This document shows positions 11,039 through 21,029 of a stretch of DNA of 64,000 nt, one piece after another; positions within the stretch are counted from its first letter, which is position 1, and each line of letters starts with the position of its first letter. The position numbers were made by a program, and so were the translations under genes. The notes under the pieces were generated by a model. That model worked only from the letters and a program-made list of their open reading frames with translations. It made no database searches and was not told the origin of the DNA. This DNA comes from Vanessa cardui (Eukaryota; Arthropoda; Insecta; Lepidoptera; Nymphalidae): contig NC_061127.1 of the NCBI RefSeq assembly GCF_905220365.1, positions 4,464,001-4,528,000 of the forward strand, written 5' to 3'.

Positions 11039-12617
11039 TACACATCAACACCGTCTAGGGATATTTTGTATAAAATTCTTAAACTCAAAAAATGATATCC
11101 GGTTTTAAAATCTTTTGATGAAAGTCTATTTTGTAAACCTTCTTGGACGATTCTAAATTTGAATTTGAAAAAAATAAATAAAAATAAAATTTTTACGCGA
11201 CATAATGGTAGCGATGGCCGAAGGTTTCGTTTACCTCCCGTCATATTAAGATATTTTTTTGTGTCCAATTTAAGTTTTATAACAAGTTATCGATTAATTT
11301 CGAGTTAAACCTATTGTGTGCATCATGCAGCGGTGCCATTTAACGAGAGAAGAAATGCTAAGGGCAGGAGGCTTGCTCCAAGCTGGGGCTACTCAAAAGA
11401 GAATTGCTGAGGAGATTGGAACAAGACAAAACGTCATATCTAGGTTATGGTCACGCTACCGTGCTACTGGTGAAGTGTCTGAAAGATATCCAGGTGGGAA
11501 GCGCATAACCAATCAACGACAAGGCCAATATTTGCAACTTGCCGCGAAAAGAGAACCAAATGTTACGGCACTTCAATTGGTTCAGAGGCTCCAGCCAGAG
11601 GACCAGTTGCTTGTGAGTGACCAAACTGTAAGAAGAAGGCTGCATGAAGCTAACCTTCATGCTCGCAGACCGTTTCGTACTCCAGCACTACGCCGAGGAA
11701 ATCGTAGACGACGACTAGAGTGGGTTCGTGTAAATTTGCTCTCGGATGATAACCAGTGGTCTGTAGTGCTGTTTACTGATGAGTCCCGGTTCGGTTTCCA
11801 TCCCGATACACGTAGAGTACGTGTTTGGCGATTCCCTGGTCATGATAGCCGTCTGCAACATCTTCAGAAAGTCCATTTATACCACGGCAGCATAATTATG
11901 GTTTGGGCGAGAATTTATCTTGGTGGAAGAACAGACCTCGTTTGGATCAGAAATACCATGGCGGCCAAAAAATGCCGTAACGAGATGCTAGTGCCAATAA
12001 TTTAGCCCCATAGACTAAAAATGGGCCAATAATTCACGCTCATGCACGATAGCACCCGTCCGCACACAGCGGGAGTGGTGACGAGATGGTTGAAGGAACA
12101 AGACGTATCGGTCTTAGGCTGTCCCGCTCAATCACCTGACCTAAACCCCATAGAGCACGCGTGGGCCATACTCCAAAGAAGGGCTTCGAGGAATTTTCCT
12201 GCAAATATTGCGACGGATGAGCCACTTTTTTGCATCTTAGTCGGACCTGGGATAATATACCGCAGCAAGACTGAATAACTTAATCCAAAGTATGAAAAAT
12301 TGTTGCAGGACGTTATAAATGTCCTGGATAGTTTTACAGACTACTGATTTTTCATATGACTGTTAAAAACAATAACTTTTCTACCTTTTTCACATTTTCT
12401 TGAGACAAACATTAATTGTTAGTTTTACCATTATTTTACGTTTTTTCTTTATTTAAGAATAAAATTGTTTACGCAAAATAATATGGTTTATTTTTTATTC
12501 TGGAATATAGTCAGATAAATGGGCTTTATAAAAATATAAACATGTTGCATGTTATGTTTAATAAATTTTGAAATAATTGAGTAAATTCAAAATATCCCTA
12601 GACAATGTTGATGTGTG
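11039..12617 (+). mobile_element. Tc1-family DNA transposon, full-length but decayed
   Basis: The element is 1579 bp, the usual Tc1 size. Its ends are inverted repeats of about 29 bp sharing ACATCAACA..GTCTAGGG followed by ATATTTTG, and each is flanked by TA (11037-11038, 12618-12619), the canonical Tc1/mariner target duplication. A single transposase region fills most of the interior. TIRs are well preserved, so it could still be mobilised in trans; the coding region is broken. Confidence 0.9.
11325..12347 (+). pseudogene. Tc1-type DD34E transposase, inactivated
   Basis: The product would bind the element's inverted repeats and cut and paste it. The N-terminus has helix-turn-helix features (LQAGATQKRIAEEIGTRQNV), followed by a basic linker and the catalytic core. 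The catalytic triad is visible: D in FTDESRF (codon 11778-11780), D in MHDSTRPHTA (12048-12050) and E in DLNPIEHAW (12153-12155). The last two are separated by 34 residues, the DD34E spacing of Tc1. Two in-frame stops (TAG 12003-12005, TAA 12030-12032) interrupt the core between the first and second acidic residues. The frame then shifts near 12225-12245 and again near 12272 before the tail ends VLDSFTDY-stop at 12347. A first methionine is possible at 11316, but the family-like start is MQRCHLT at 11325. It was intact recently enough to remain readable throughout. Confidence 0.88.
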
Positions 12618-12687
12618 TAAATAGGTTTAATAGTCTCAAAAATAATTACACAGACAAACTACATTTACAAATTACTTGGGTGTATTA

Positions 12688-12904
12688 ACTGTCAAAATCA
12701 AAATAAACTTTATTCAAGTGGGCTTTTACAAGCACTTTTGAATCATCATTTAACATTTAACAATTAAGTGAAGCTACCAGTTCGGAAAGTAGATTCTACC
12801 AAGAAGAACCGGCAAGAAACGCAGTAGTTACTCTTTCTCAACATTTGAAAAATACAATCATATTAGTTAAATACAATTATATATGTATGTAATGTATCCT
12901 GCCT
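12688..12904 (-). mobile_element. LINE L 3' end (part 1), interrupted by SINE A
   Basis: In reverse orientation this is the 3' end of a non-LTR element: landmarks on + are TTTATTCAAGTGGGCTTTTA, CAATTAAGTGAAGCTACC and GAAGAACCGGCAAGAAACGC. On its sense strand the element ends in a TTTTGA-type tail. The remaining part continues after the SINE at 13237. Confidence 0.75.
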
Positions 12905-12923
12905 AATAAAGGCAGGATACATT
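12891..12923. repeat. 14-bp perfect hairpin at a SINE junction
   Basis: AATGTATCCTGCCT (12891-12904), a 5-base loop and AGGCAGGATACATT (12910-12923). The left arm is normal LINE L sequence; the right arm is an inverted extra copy lying immediately before the SINE. Confidence 0.9.
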
Positions 12924-12929
12924 GCCTAA

Positions 12930-13227
12930 GAGTCGAGATGGCCAAGTGGTTAGAACGCGTGCATCTTAATTGATGGTTGCGGGTTCTAACCCAGGCAAGC
13001 ACCGCTGATTCATGTGCTTAATTTGTCTTTATAATTCATCTCGTGCTCAGCGGTGAAGGAAAAGATCATGAGGAAACCTGCATGTGACAAATTTCATAGA
13101 AATTCTGCCACATGGGTATTCCACCAACCCGCATTGGAACAGCGTGGTGGAATATGTTCCAAACCTTCTCCTCAAAGGGAGAGGAGGCCTTTAGCCCAGC
13201 AGTGGGAATTTACAGGCTGTTGTTGTT
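12930..13227 (+). mobile_element. SINE A copy 4, inserted in LINE L
   Basis: Full-length, from GAGTCGAGATGGCCAAGTGG to CTGTTGTTGTTATT. The 12-mer TGTATCCTGCCT occurs both before (12893-12904) and after it (13237-13248), the expected LINE-type target duplication, separated from the SINE head by the inverted filler at 12905-12929. The 133-codon frame over it is SINE plus antisense LINE. Confidence 0.88.
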
Positions 13228-13236
13228 ATTTGTGTT

Positions 13237-13470
13237 TGTATCCTGCCTGGAAGTCAACAGGTATTAATTCCAAGCTTTTTTATCATCTACAAAATCTTGT
13301 TTCGAATAATATGCCTTTTTTACCAATGTATTTTATTATAAACCATTTGAATTTACGAAACGGCAATGTTAAAAATGACTGTATGAAAGTCGGGTTATTG
13401 TTAAACGGATTTCTGTCGCCTGAAGAGGTTTTATATAGTAGATCCTGTGATTAAAGCATTGTATACAAAT
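13237..13470 (-). mobile_element. LINE L 3' region (part 2)
   Basis: The LINE sequence resumes with CCTGGAAGTCAACAGGTATT and continues through TTTACCAATGTATTTTATTA, which also occurs at 48625. It corresponds to the C-terminal coding end of the LINE in reverse, here degenerate with stops in every frame. Confidence 0.65.
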
Positions 13471-13551
13471 TATTGAACAATTTTAATGTTTTCAGTCACA
13501 TAAAAAATATCGTAGCTAATGTTGCCAAGCCGTATGTCGAATTTCTATGTA

Positions 13552-13887
13552 TAGTACGACACAAATTAGATGTAGCATCGGAAAATGAAATGGAATGAAA
13601 AGAAAACCGATTATTGCCGATTTACAAAACCAATAGAAATAGCTCCCAATCGCGCCATTCGACGCTATTGGTCGCTATAAATTCACGCGTCAGAAAGCAA
13701 GTGCATGTAAATCGACGCGTCAAATTGACGAATATATTAGGTCATATGATATTACAAGTTATTACGTTTGTGTAAAGATCATATTCGCTTGAAAAATAAA
13801 TTTAGATAATTTGGGATAGCGTACTCAATTCGGATGTGATCGGTTTTACGAATTTTGCCGATGCAACATCTAAGTTGTGTCGTGCTA
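13552..13887. mobile_element. MITE family M, copy 2 (336 bp)
   Basis: Its left end TAGTACGACACAAATTAGATG and right end CTAAGTTGTGTCGTGCTA are inverted repeats of about 30 bp, each flanked by TA (13550-13551, 13888-13889). The interior shares the GCGCCATTCGACGCTATT block with copy 1. There is no coding capacity. Confidence 0.85.
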
Positions 13888-13889
13888 TA

Positions 13890-14364
13890 AGTATATATAT
13901 ACTCTAAGCACTTCCGTACTCTTAGGAACTGTTGAGAATATCTTGAAGGAAAAAACTAATTAGTCAGGACTAGACAGATAGAATATAACCCTTATTATAT
14001 ATTAGTATATTCTCCTGACTCGCGATATGGACCCTAAATTTGGTTAGGCTTTGGGTTCTGCAGCCATAATATATTAAAATTGGCCACTTCGCCGACATAA
14101 GCAGTGTGAATGTTTTTCGACGATTACGCTTATTTACGACTCGGTTTGTTTTTGGATGAATCGAAACGGGAACAATTTTTATTCTTCATTTTCCACTGAG
14201 ACGAGAGCTAATTGGCTTAGAACCCTCGTTAGCTTAAGTGGTTCGTCGTTGAGAGGCTGCCAAACTCACTTCACCATCAGGCCTTCAAGGTTTCGTCTTG
14301 GCCTTTGGATTTTAAACATATTTAACATGGGACAGTTTGTATAACATTAAGGAAACAAAAATGA
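13890..14364. other. No gene seen
   Basis: Unique-looking, moderately AT-rich DNA. The 62-codon frame at 14156-14344 shows no domain. Confidence 0.4.
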
Positions 14365-14658
14365 ATCTTCACTACATAGTATAAAACAAAGTCCTTTCTC
14401 TGTCCCTATATCCCTTTTTATGCTTAAATCTTTAAAACTACGAAACAGATTTTTATGCAGTTTTTTTAATAGATAGAGTGATTCAAGAAGGTTTTTGTAT
14501 ATAATACATGGACTTTTGTATATAATACATGGCCAATATAGTAAAGAAACACTGATAATTTTATAAGTTTGTAATTTGATGTCATAAATAAACAAATTCT
14601 GTAGTATATTTTGTATCAGTATTGCACCCGTGCGAAGCTGGAGCGAGTCGCTAGTCAA
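14365..14658 (+). repeat. Repeat G, Helitron-like with CTAGT end
   Basis: It contains AATAGATAGAGTGATTCAAG and ends GCACCCGTGCGAAGCTGGAG then CGAGTCGCTAGT, the typical 3' end of a butterfly Helitron-like repeat. It is shared with 36590-36745, and a piece of its end lies inverted near 9220. Internally it holds a tandem duplication of a 25-bp unit (TTTTGTATATAATACATGGA...). Confidence 0.6.
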
Positions 14659-14807
14659 AAATAAAAATGTTTTGGTCATATTCGTTACATAAACATCTCA
14701 AATTATCTTAACAATTTTTAAATTTACTATGTATTGTAATTATATAGAAGTCGTGAAATTTTCGCTTAATTTGTCATTCTAGTGATTTTTAAAAGATCAC
14801 TTGGTTT

Positions 14808-15120
14808 ATGGTAGGCGGACGGGAATATTAATTAGTAGTCATCGTTGCCCATAAAGATATGAAATTTCCATAAACATTTCTTACATAACCAATTCGCCTT
14901 CAACCTTGGAATTAGGAACCTTCAAGAAAAGATGTACACTTTTCTTAAAGGCCGTCGACGCACCTGCAAGCGCCCTAGTGTTGCAGATGTCCTGCTCGTT
15001 ACATAAAAAAAACCTTGGGAATTCCTTGTGCCTGAAAATACACTTTTAAGTCTCGACCCGCCACTCACCCTAACTGGAACACAATAATATTAAACGTTTC
15101 CGTTTGGCGGTAGAATATAT
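14808..15120 (-). repeat. Diverged repeat B with repeat C inserted
   Basis: Fragments TAGGCGGACGGGAATATTAA, CAACCTTGGAATTAGG, CCTTGTGCCTGAAAATACAC and TTGGCGGTAGAATATATG follow the B order but are heavily diverged. Continuity is broken at 14914-15010 by element C. Confidence 0.6.
14914..15010 (+). mobile_element. Repeat C (A-tailed retroposon) nested in repeat B
   Basis: The block CCTTCAAGAAAAGATGTACA ... CACCTGCAAGCGCCCTAGTG ends in ACATAAAAAA. AACCTTGGAATT (14902-14913) before it and AACCTTGGGAATT (15011-15023) after it form a target duplication differing by one inserted G. It is the same family as 24826-24968 but lacks the central GGGCGGTGGTAGTCACC part. Confidence 0.75.
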
Positions 15121-15134
15121 GTACAGTAGAATAT

Positions 15135-15159
15135 ATCCACCCATAATATATGGGTGGAT
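15135..15159. repeat. 9-bp hairpin
   Basis: ATCCACCCA, a 7-base AT loop, then TGGGTGGAT. It lies at the position where repeat B copies read GAGTGGGTGGTACC, so it is a locally inverted duplicate of B sequence. Confidence 0.6.
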
Positions 15160-15179
15160 CTACGCAGACCCATCAGCTG

Positions 15180-15743
15180 ACGGTTGGTTTGTAAAGATAC
15201 ATTCTTTTTTATATAATATTATGAAGTTTTTCTTATGATGACAATTAAAAGTAATAAATAATGATGTAACTCCTCCTATAATACTAAACGATATTATGTG
15301 ATGTGTACCTAGTACATACATTTTTGTATCTTAGTACTTAATAGTAGAAAGGTAACTATTAAAAGGCTATATACGCATGAAACACGTTAAGTTTTATAAC
15401 AGTAAATAAATAAAATGCCTAATTAAAAAAACGTTTATTTAGAAATAATATCGCAGGATTTTCGTACAAAGTTGAATGGCAAAGTAAGTATATTTTATAG
15501 GCTGTAATTCATATTTCGTAAACAACGTAATAATTGCTTTTATGAACATTAAATTATTTAATTAAATCTTGTTAAATTAGATACATCAAATAATTAGAAA
15601 GGAAAGAAAGAAAAACCAATAGGAAAGTCGCTTTCGTAATTTCATGTTTTCGTGACTATTTATTATCATTGTGAAACAGATGCAAATTATCTACCATCCT
15701 TTCAACAAAAAAGTCTCCAAGATGTTCTATTAATTTTGAAACT
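15180..15743. other. No gene seen
   Basis: AT-rich intergenic DNA without recognised repeats. Confidence 0.4.
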
Positions 15744-16036
15744 TGACTTGGTGGTAGGGCTTTGTGCAAGCCCGCCTGGGTAGGTACCACCCACTTATCA
15801 GATATTCTACCGCTAAACACGAGTACGCAGTATTGTTGTGTTCCGGTTTGAAGCGTGAGTGAGGCAATGTAACTACAGGCACAAGGGACATAGCATCTTA
15901 GTTCCCAAGGTTGCTGGTGCATTGACGATGTAAGGAATAGTTAATATTTCTTACAGCGTCATTGTCTATGGGTGATGGTGACCATTTACCATCAGGTGGC
16001 CCATATGCTCGTCCGCCAACCTATACCATAAAAAAA
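15744..16036 (+). repeat. Repeat B, near full-length
   Basis: It starts CTTGGTGGTAGGGCTTTGTG and ends CTATACCATAAAAAAA. It contains GTGTTCCGGTTTGAAGCGTG and GTCTATGGGTGATGGTGACC. This copy, 39163 and 63752 are on +; most others are on -. Confidence 0.85.
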
Positions 16037-16412
16037 TACTCAGTTTGTATTGCAAATTAGAAGATACGTATTTTATTTCTATTCTTACTTATGGAAAAGC
16101 TTATATAGAGACAAGGGCTACAACAGCCTATACTTTAATTATTAGTTTGAATTCTGTTTGTCTGTTCCAGATTATTTAATAAACAACTTATAACACAGAA
16201 TAAATAAAATTGTAATATATATAGTTTAATATATTTTAAATAGTTCTAGCTATTCTTGTTATTTTAATTAAATATAACAAGAAACAATATACGCTAAACA
16301 TATGTGGTAAAATGGTTGAATTTAAACTGAAATCAAAGTAAGAATTTAACTCTAAAGCCATACGAACAAATTAACAAAACCTCATTCCGTATAAAGTCCT
16401 GCTTGTTATTAA

Positions 16413-16551
16413 GCTATAAAACGCCGAGCTAACAATAAAGCGGTTTTAAAGCCAGGCTCTTGCCAAAGAATGTTAACACATGGAGTATTGTGCTCCCAGT
16501 GCAGCGATATCTGTAGCAACTGTTGCGTTTGGCGTGGATCCAGCCAAAGAG
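16413..16551 (+). CDS. Possible exon: short Cys-rich reading frame with splice donor
   Basis: Between a TAA at 16410-16412 and a G|GTATCT donor-like site at 16551/16552 the frame is open for 46 codons. From the methionine at 16470 it reads MLTHGVLCSQCSDICSNCCV and then WRGSSQR. The six cysteines (one before the Met at CQRM, then C-x2-C-x3-C-x2-C-C) are dense for random DNA, and the third-position composition is mixed rather than AT-dominated. There is no signal peptide or recognisable family. Without splicing the frame would end 8 codons later at 16577. It may be an exon of a long gene, a non-coding exon or chance; I do not recognise it. Confidence 0.22.
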
Positions 16552-16579
16552 GTATCTTTATTCAATTATATATGTAATA

Positions 16580-18660
16580 AAAATAAAACAGTTGTTTTCA
16601 TTCGTTGAGTGAGTTGGCTTGTCCCCAGTGGGCACCGTATTGAACATCGAATGAGCTGAAAATGATACTTGGTTCCATACATCAGTTTCATGACGTGTGT
16701 AGTTTAACGGTAAAAATTTTTTTTGGAATGGGAACACTGAGCTGAAACACTATTATATCCTTCATAAGAAATTGTGATTAAATTCTTACAAAGGGCTTAT
16801 GACAATGTCTGGGTGATATTTAACATTTATGAAATATCAATTTGTTTATATGCTTTCCTACTCCCTTTTTTTGTAAGGAATTACCTCCCATTATTTGTAA
16901 GGTATTGTGATGAGCAGCTTACAGTGCTCCTTACAATGTGTTGGTGAATGTTGCCATTTATAAAATGTCAATATGCCTGTTTTCTTACTATGAGTAAATT
17001 AACCTTGATTAAACATATAAATACTCGTATGTCTAGCAGTAGACGAACATGGGCTATTGATTGATTGATTGATTAATTGAAATACATGAATACTTTCGTG
17101 TTTTTTTGTGTACTTTCCAAACTAATATTAGGAATTATCAAGATACAAGTATAAGATTTTTTTAAATAGCCCATTATATACGATATGAAAATAATGAAAT
17201 TCGTTTGCAAAAAACTAAATTGATTTATGGATTTTTAAACTTTGGGCAAAAAAAATAAATAAATATATTTTTTTTTGCGGACGAATCGTTGCGTATAGTT
17301 AGCTCATAAAAAATTGTAAGAACGCTCTTTTTACAAATTCATTAAGCTGAAAATGGAACATTTAAAAAATTTATGTATTATTATAAATTAGATGACAATT
17401 TGAAATGCGAATATTTACAAATTTCGAGATTAAAAATCAATTGATAAGTTTTTACCTTACATTAGGGTTATAGAACCAAAGAAAAAATCCGATACAATTT
17501 GCGATTTTCGTCGTGATAGCAGAATGGAGTGGAGTATCTTTAAGAATGTTACAAACAAGAGCCCACTTGTCCTTTCTGATTTCAAAGAGAAAATTCTTTC
17601 GTTCTCACTTAATAGCTCAATCTCACTAATAAAAACCATTTCGTAAGGCCGGCTTTTAGTTATTATATACTGCGATATTAGAGTAAAATCAAGAATTACC
17701 AGTCCTTCTGAAATAAGGTTTTAATGTCCTTTGTATAGAAAATTCGGTTCCGGTTATATAAAATAATATACAGGGAAAGATTTTTGTTGTTCTTTTTCCT
17801 TTCATACATAATATAACATATATATTAATTGCCAGTAAAATTTACATTAATAAGGTTTGACTATAAGTCGACCTCCTTACATAAATGTTCAAATAAGCAT
17901 CATCGCGCTATAAACGATGTAAAAAACACAACAAGGAAAATATACTGCACTACTGAGAATAACATACGTTAAAACATCTAGTTTCACACTTTTACTTTCA
18001 TACTATATACTTTAATATATTTTTTAATTTTAACGAAAAAATATGATGTAAATAATTATAAATCGCTAAGGATTCTATGATGAAATCTTGGTTTAAAAGA
18101 CAAGGTAATTTAGGTCACATGCAACTATCGACCTAAGGAGCGAATGCAGATGCTAGGAAATGGGTCAAGGCAAGGCAATAAATTATAGCGGGAAAAACAA
18201 TCCTTGATCGCATTTCTAGGATATAGGATGTGTATCACAGCTAACAACTTATACGTAATATGATTAAACGGTACATTATGTAACAAAGGTATGTATACTC
18301 TGTACATAGGTATTTTATAATCAATTACTAAAGAGGTAAAGACAAAGAGTTTTTATAAGTCGACAAAATTAAAAATAAATTCAAATGTTTCAATAAAGTT
18401 CTTAATTAATCTCGGTTCATTATATTTTAATGCATGAAAAAAAAAACACTCATCACCCCTACAATATATTTGTAATTTGCTTCCTGGTAGTTTATTGAAA
18501 TCAACATATTCTATTCAGGAGGTTTTAATCAAACAAAGTGCACGCCGTGTCTGATGTATTGTTATCAGTACTAATGACAGCGAACCGTAAAATTATTGTT
18601 AAGCGAACTTTGTAATATACATTTTTAACGTTCATTTTATATAAACATACGAGTAGTAGT
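16580..18660. other. Gene-free stretch
   Basis: AT-rich, apparently single-copy sequence with no recognised feature. The 60-codon frames at 17457-17639 and 18125-18307 (both -) have no motif or coding composition. Confidence 0.45.
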
Positions 18661-18664
18661 TACA

Positions 18665-18815
18665 ATAACAATACTCAGTATTGTTGTTTTTCGATTTGAA
18701 GGGTGAGTGAGTCAGTGTACGTACAAGGAACAGCGCTGGTATGTTGGTATTGTAAGGAATGGCGATGGTAACCAATTTACCAATTTGCTCATACGTCTAC
18801 CTCTTTCATAAAGTG
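18665..18815 (+). repeat. Repeat B fragment, diverged
   Basis: The segments ACTCAGTATTGTTG, GATTTGAAGGGTGAGTGAGT and GTAAGGAATGGCGATGGTAA occur in B order. It ends CTACCTCTTTCATAAAGTG. Confidence 0.55.
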
Positions 18816-19510
18816 TATTATAGTTATGATATTCACTGTGGAATTGGTGTATTTTATTTTTATTTTTCTATTTTTATTTTACACAAATAAACTTATGTAT
18901 TATGTGTATGAAAAGATTCTCATTGCATAACATCTAATTAAAAAAACATAAATTAAATAGAAAACAATGTAGGACAATATTTTATTTAGCGTTCATTTTA
19001 AAGATTTTACGATATTTAGTTAACTAGTATTTTCATTAGACCGAAAAGGACTGTAACATTTGTTGGTGATTCAGACATCTGCTGAAAAATATTTACAAAA
19101 CATACATTCAATAAAAAAAAAGTTTAGTATCGTTGAAGTTACTTAAATGTAAAAATGAAGTCACTTTTGACTCACTTTCAAATTTCAAAGACCTATCCAC
19201 TGTGTAGGATAATAAAGTGCGTTCTGCATCCCAAAATTTCATAGTATTTAGTCATTTTCCAAATTCATTATTATCACTAAAATTCAACTTAAAATAAATT
19301 TATAAGAATGTTCCATTGTACATAAGAATAGTATGTTTTAAAATGGAATACTTCATTTGTTGTATAGTTATAGACAAAAAATATGTAACCTCGATTTCGA
19401 AAAAATGAGAATTTAACGGGCCTAATGATCACTTACTGTATGTACTTCGGTTAAGGTAGCTTTCTTAAGGGACACTAGTGCGCTGAGAGATATTTAAACG
19501 CACACTTAAG

Positions 19511-19644
19511 CGCGCGAGTACAACTACTATGTCTTCACTCTTTTATCCGATATCACGACAAATCCGACACGAACGGAGAGCTCAGAATTTCCGAGGCTGA
19601 AAGAGTTCAATATTCCCCCGAGGAATGTGGTGCCCGAGGGTCTG
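19511..19644 (+). CDS. Possible coding exon ending in a GTGAGT donor
   Basis: After an in-frame TAA (19507-19509) the frame is open for 45 codons up to a consensus donor, CTG|GTGAGT at 19645. It reads EYNYYVFTLLSDITTNPTRT, then ESSEFPRLKEFNIPPRNVVP, then EGL. The composition is clearly less AT-rich than its surroundings. AG dinucleotides at 19509-19510 and 19517-19518 could be acceptors, but there is no good pyrimidine tract, and a TATTTAAA motif about 15 bp upstream would alternatively suit a transcription start. I do not recognise the protein. Confidence 0.25.
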
Positions 19645-20039
19645 GTGAGTTAACTGATGTTCATAGAGACACAAGCTATTAGATACTGTGTCCATCGACG
19701 ATTTGAGAAATACAAGAAGTATACGTATATTTTTTACAGTGCTAATTCCATGGGAGTCGATAAGGTAATATATCCGCTATCATATTATAACCAATCTCTA
19801 TATGTATATAAGTATGTAATAATAAATACACTTACTTAATTTAAATGAATAGCTTTTCTAAAAGCTTATATGTGAATTAATCTTTGTACATCTTTAATAA
19901 ATTAATTCATTCGAAAATAAAAAAAAGGAACAAAATATTTAGGAAAAATTTTCAATTTAAAAAAGGAACAACATAGCCTAACACGTTTAGTCAACATTAA
20001 ATTTGTTTCAATTCATCCTAAACGCTGATACTACCCGTT

Positions 20040-20190
20040 TCACATTAAATATTTACTTCTGCTCATTCTAATGACGTTGCCAGGATTTGGCACCTGTGTA
20101 CAGTATCCGTGTTGCGTGAAGTCAGAGGATCGTCACGCACGCGCCCCACGCAGCTACGCCCACCATTTATATATATACTACATTCGCTAC
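20040..20190 (+). promoter_or_regulatory. GC-richer island followed by a TATA-like run
   Basis: GTGTTGCGTGAAGTCAGAGG and CACGCACGCGCCCCACGC stand out from AT-rich surroundings and are followed by TTATATATATACTAC. No frame of note continues. It may be a promoter element of a gene with the GC island at 20690. Confidence 0.2.
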
Positions 20191-20689
20191 AATACGATGC
20201 GATCTTTTTATTTTATTAAGTATTTTTTCTCGCCAGTTCTTCTGAGTATAATCAAATTTATAACCAGCAGAGCTTGCTTGAGCAAAGTATTTAGTTTATC
20301 CTTGACTTTGTGATTATATAGACGACACAGTATATATCGTTTTGTTATTATTAATAAAAAAAAATTCAGTTTCTGGTTGCATATTTTTAAAGTTTGGATA
20401 CTTATAAAACTTCCCATAATACGAATTCATATCTATTTTAAAAATTAAAAATATTATTAATAATGATTATTAATAATGATCGGCCGACTTTCATATTTAA
20501 TTTAGGGTATAGTTATGTAAATTGTACATATTTTTCAATGACATACTAGTATCTCATACCGGACTAATAAGGACAATTGTTTACGGATCCAAATCGAGGC
20601 TGCAAATTCCATTTCACTAGACAGTTGCCATAGCAATGAGCTATTGACGCTCATTAAATTAATTAACAATCTATACGTGATAAGTAATC

Positions 20690-21029
20690 TGACAGGTGGT
20701 TCGAGCGAGGTGACAGTCGCCGCACCATGCGCTACCGTACGGCCCGTGGCCGAGAGGAGCGCTGCGCAGAGTGTGTGGAGCCGGGCGGCGCAGCGGAGCG
20801 GGGTGGGCGGCGGCCGATTCATGTTTACGGGCTCGCCCGTCAGCTGTTCGCCGCATGAATGTGCCGCGCTCGCGCTGGCGCATCGATTGATTGATACCAG
20901 CCACGTGCCTCAGTCCTGCCTCGATCGCCGGCTCGACCGCGCGCCACCCGCCCCTAACGCGAGTACACCGTCGCTCATCAATGGATTGCCCGAGGTGACC
21001 GGTGTCTGACTCAACAACGCCTCACCTCG
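20690..21029 (+). promoter_or_regulatory. CpG-rich island, candidate first exon with GTAAGT donor
   Basis: About 340 bp of conspicuously GC- and CpG-rich DNA (for example GCGGAGCGGGGTGGGCGGCG) lies in an AT-rich setting. It is bounded on the right by CACCTC|GTAAGTAACG, a strong donor, and on the left by CTGACAG. The longest + frame (20644-21009) ends in TGA 20 bp before the donor, and the third frame is closed by ATGGATTGCCCGAGGTGA, a six-codon upstream ORF. I therefore read it as a non-coding first exon or promoter rather than a coding exon. Such islands often mark developmental gene starts in insects. The - strand also has an open frame, but with no motif. Confidence 0.4.

Noticed and set aside
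11451..11660. Minus-strand 69-codon ORF
   Set aside because: Antisense shadow of the Tc1 transposase frame.
14156..14344. 62-codon ORF near repeat G
   Set aside because: No motif, no splice context and no sign of conservation.
20671..20904. Minus-strand Arg/Ala-rich ORF in the GC island
   Set aside because: Open only because GC-rich DNA lacks stop codons; the + strand donor and layout fit a non-coding exon better.
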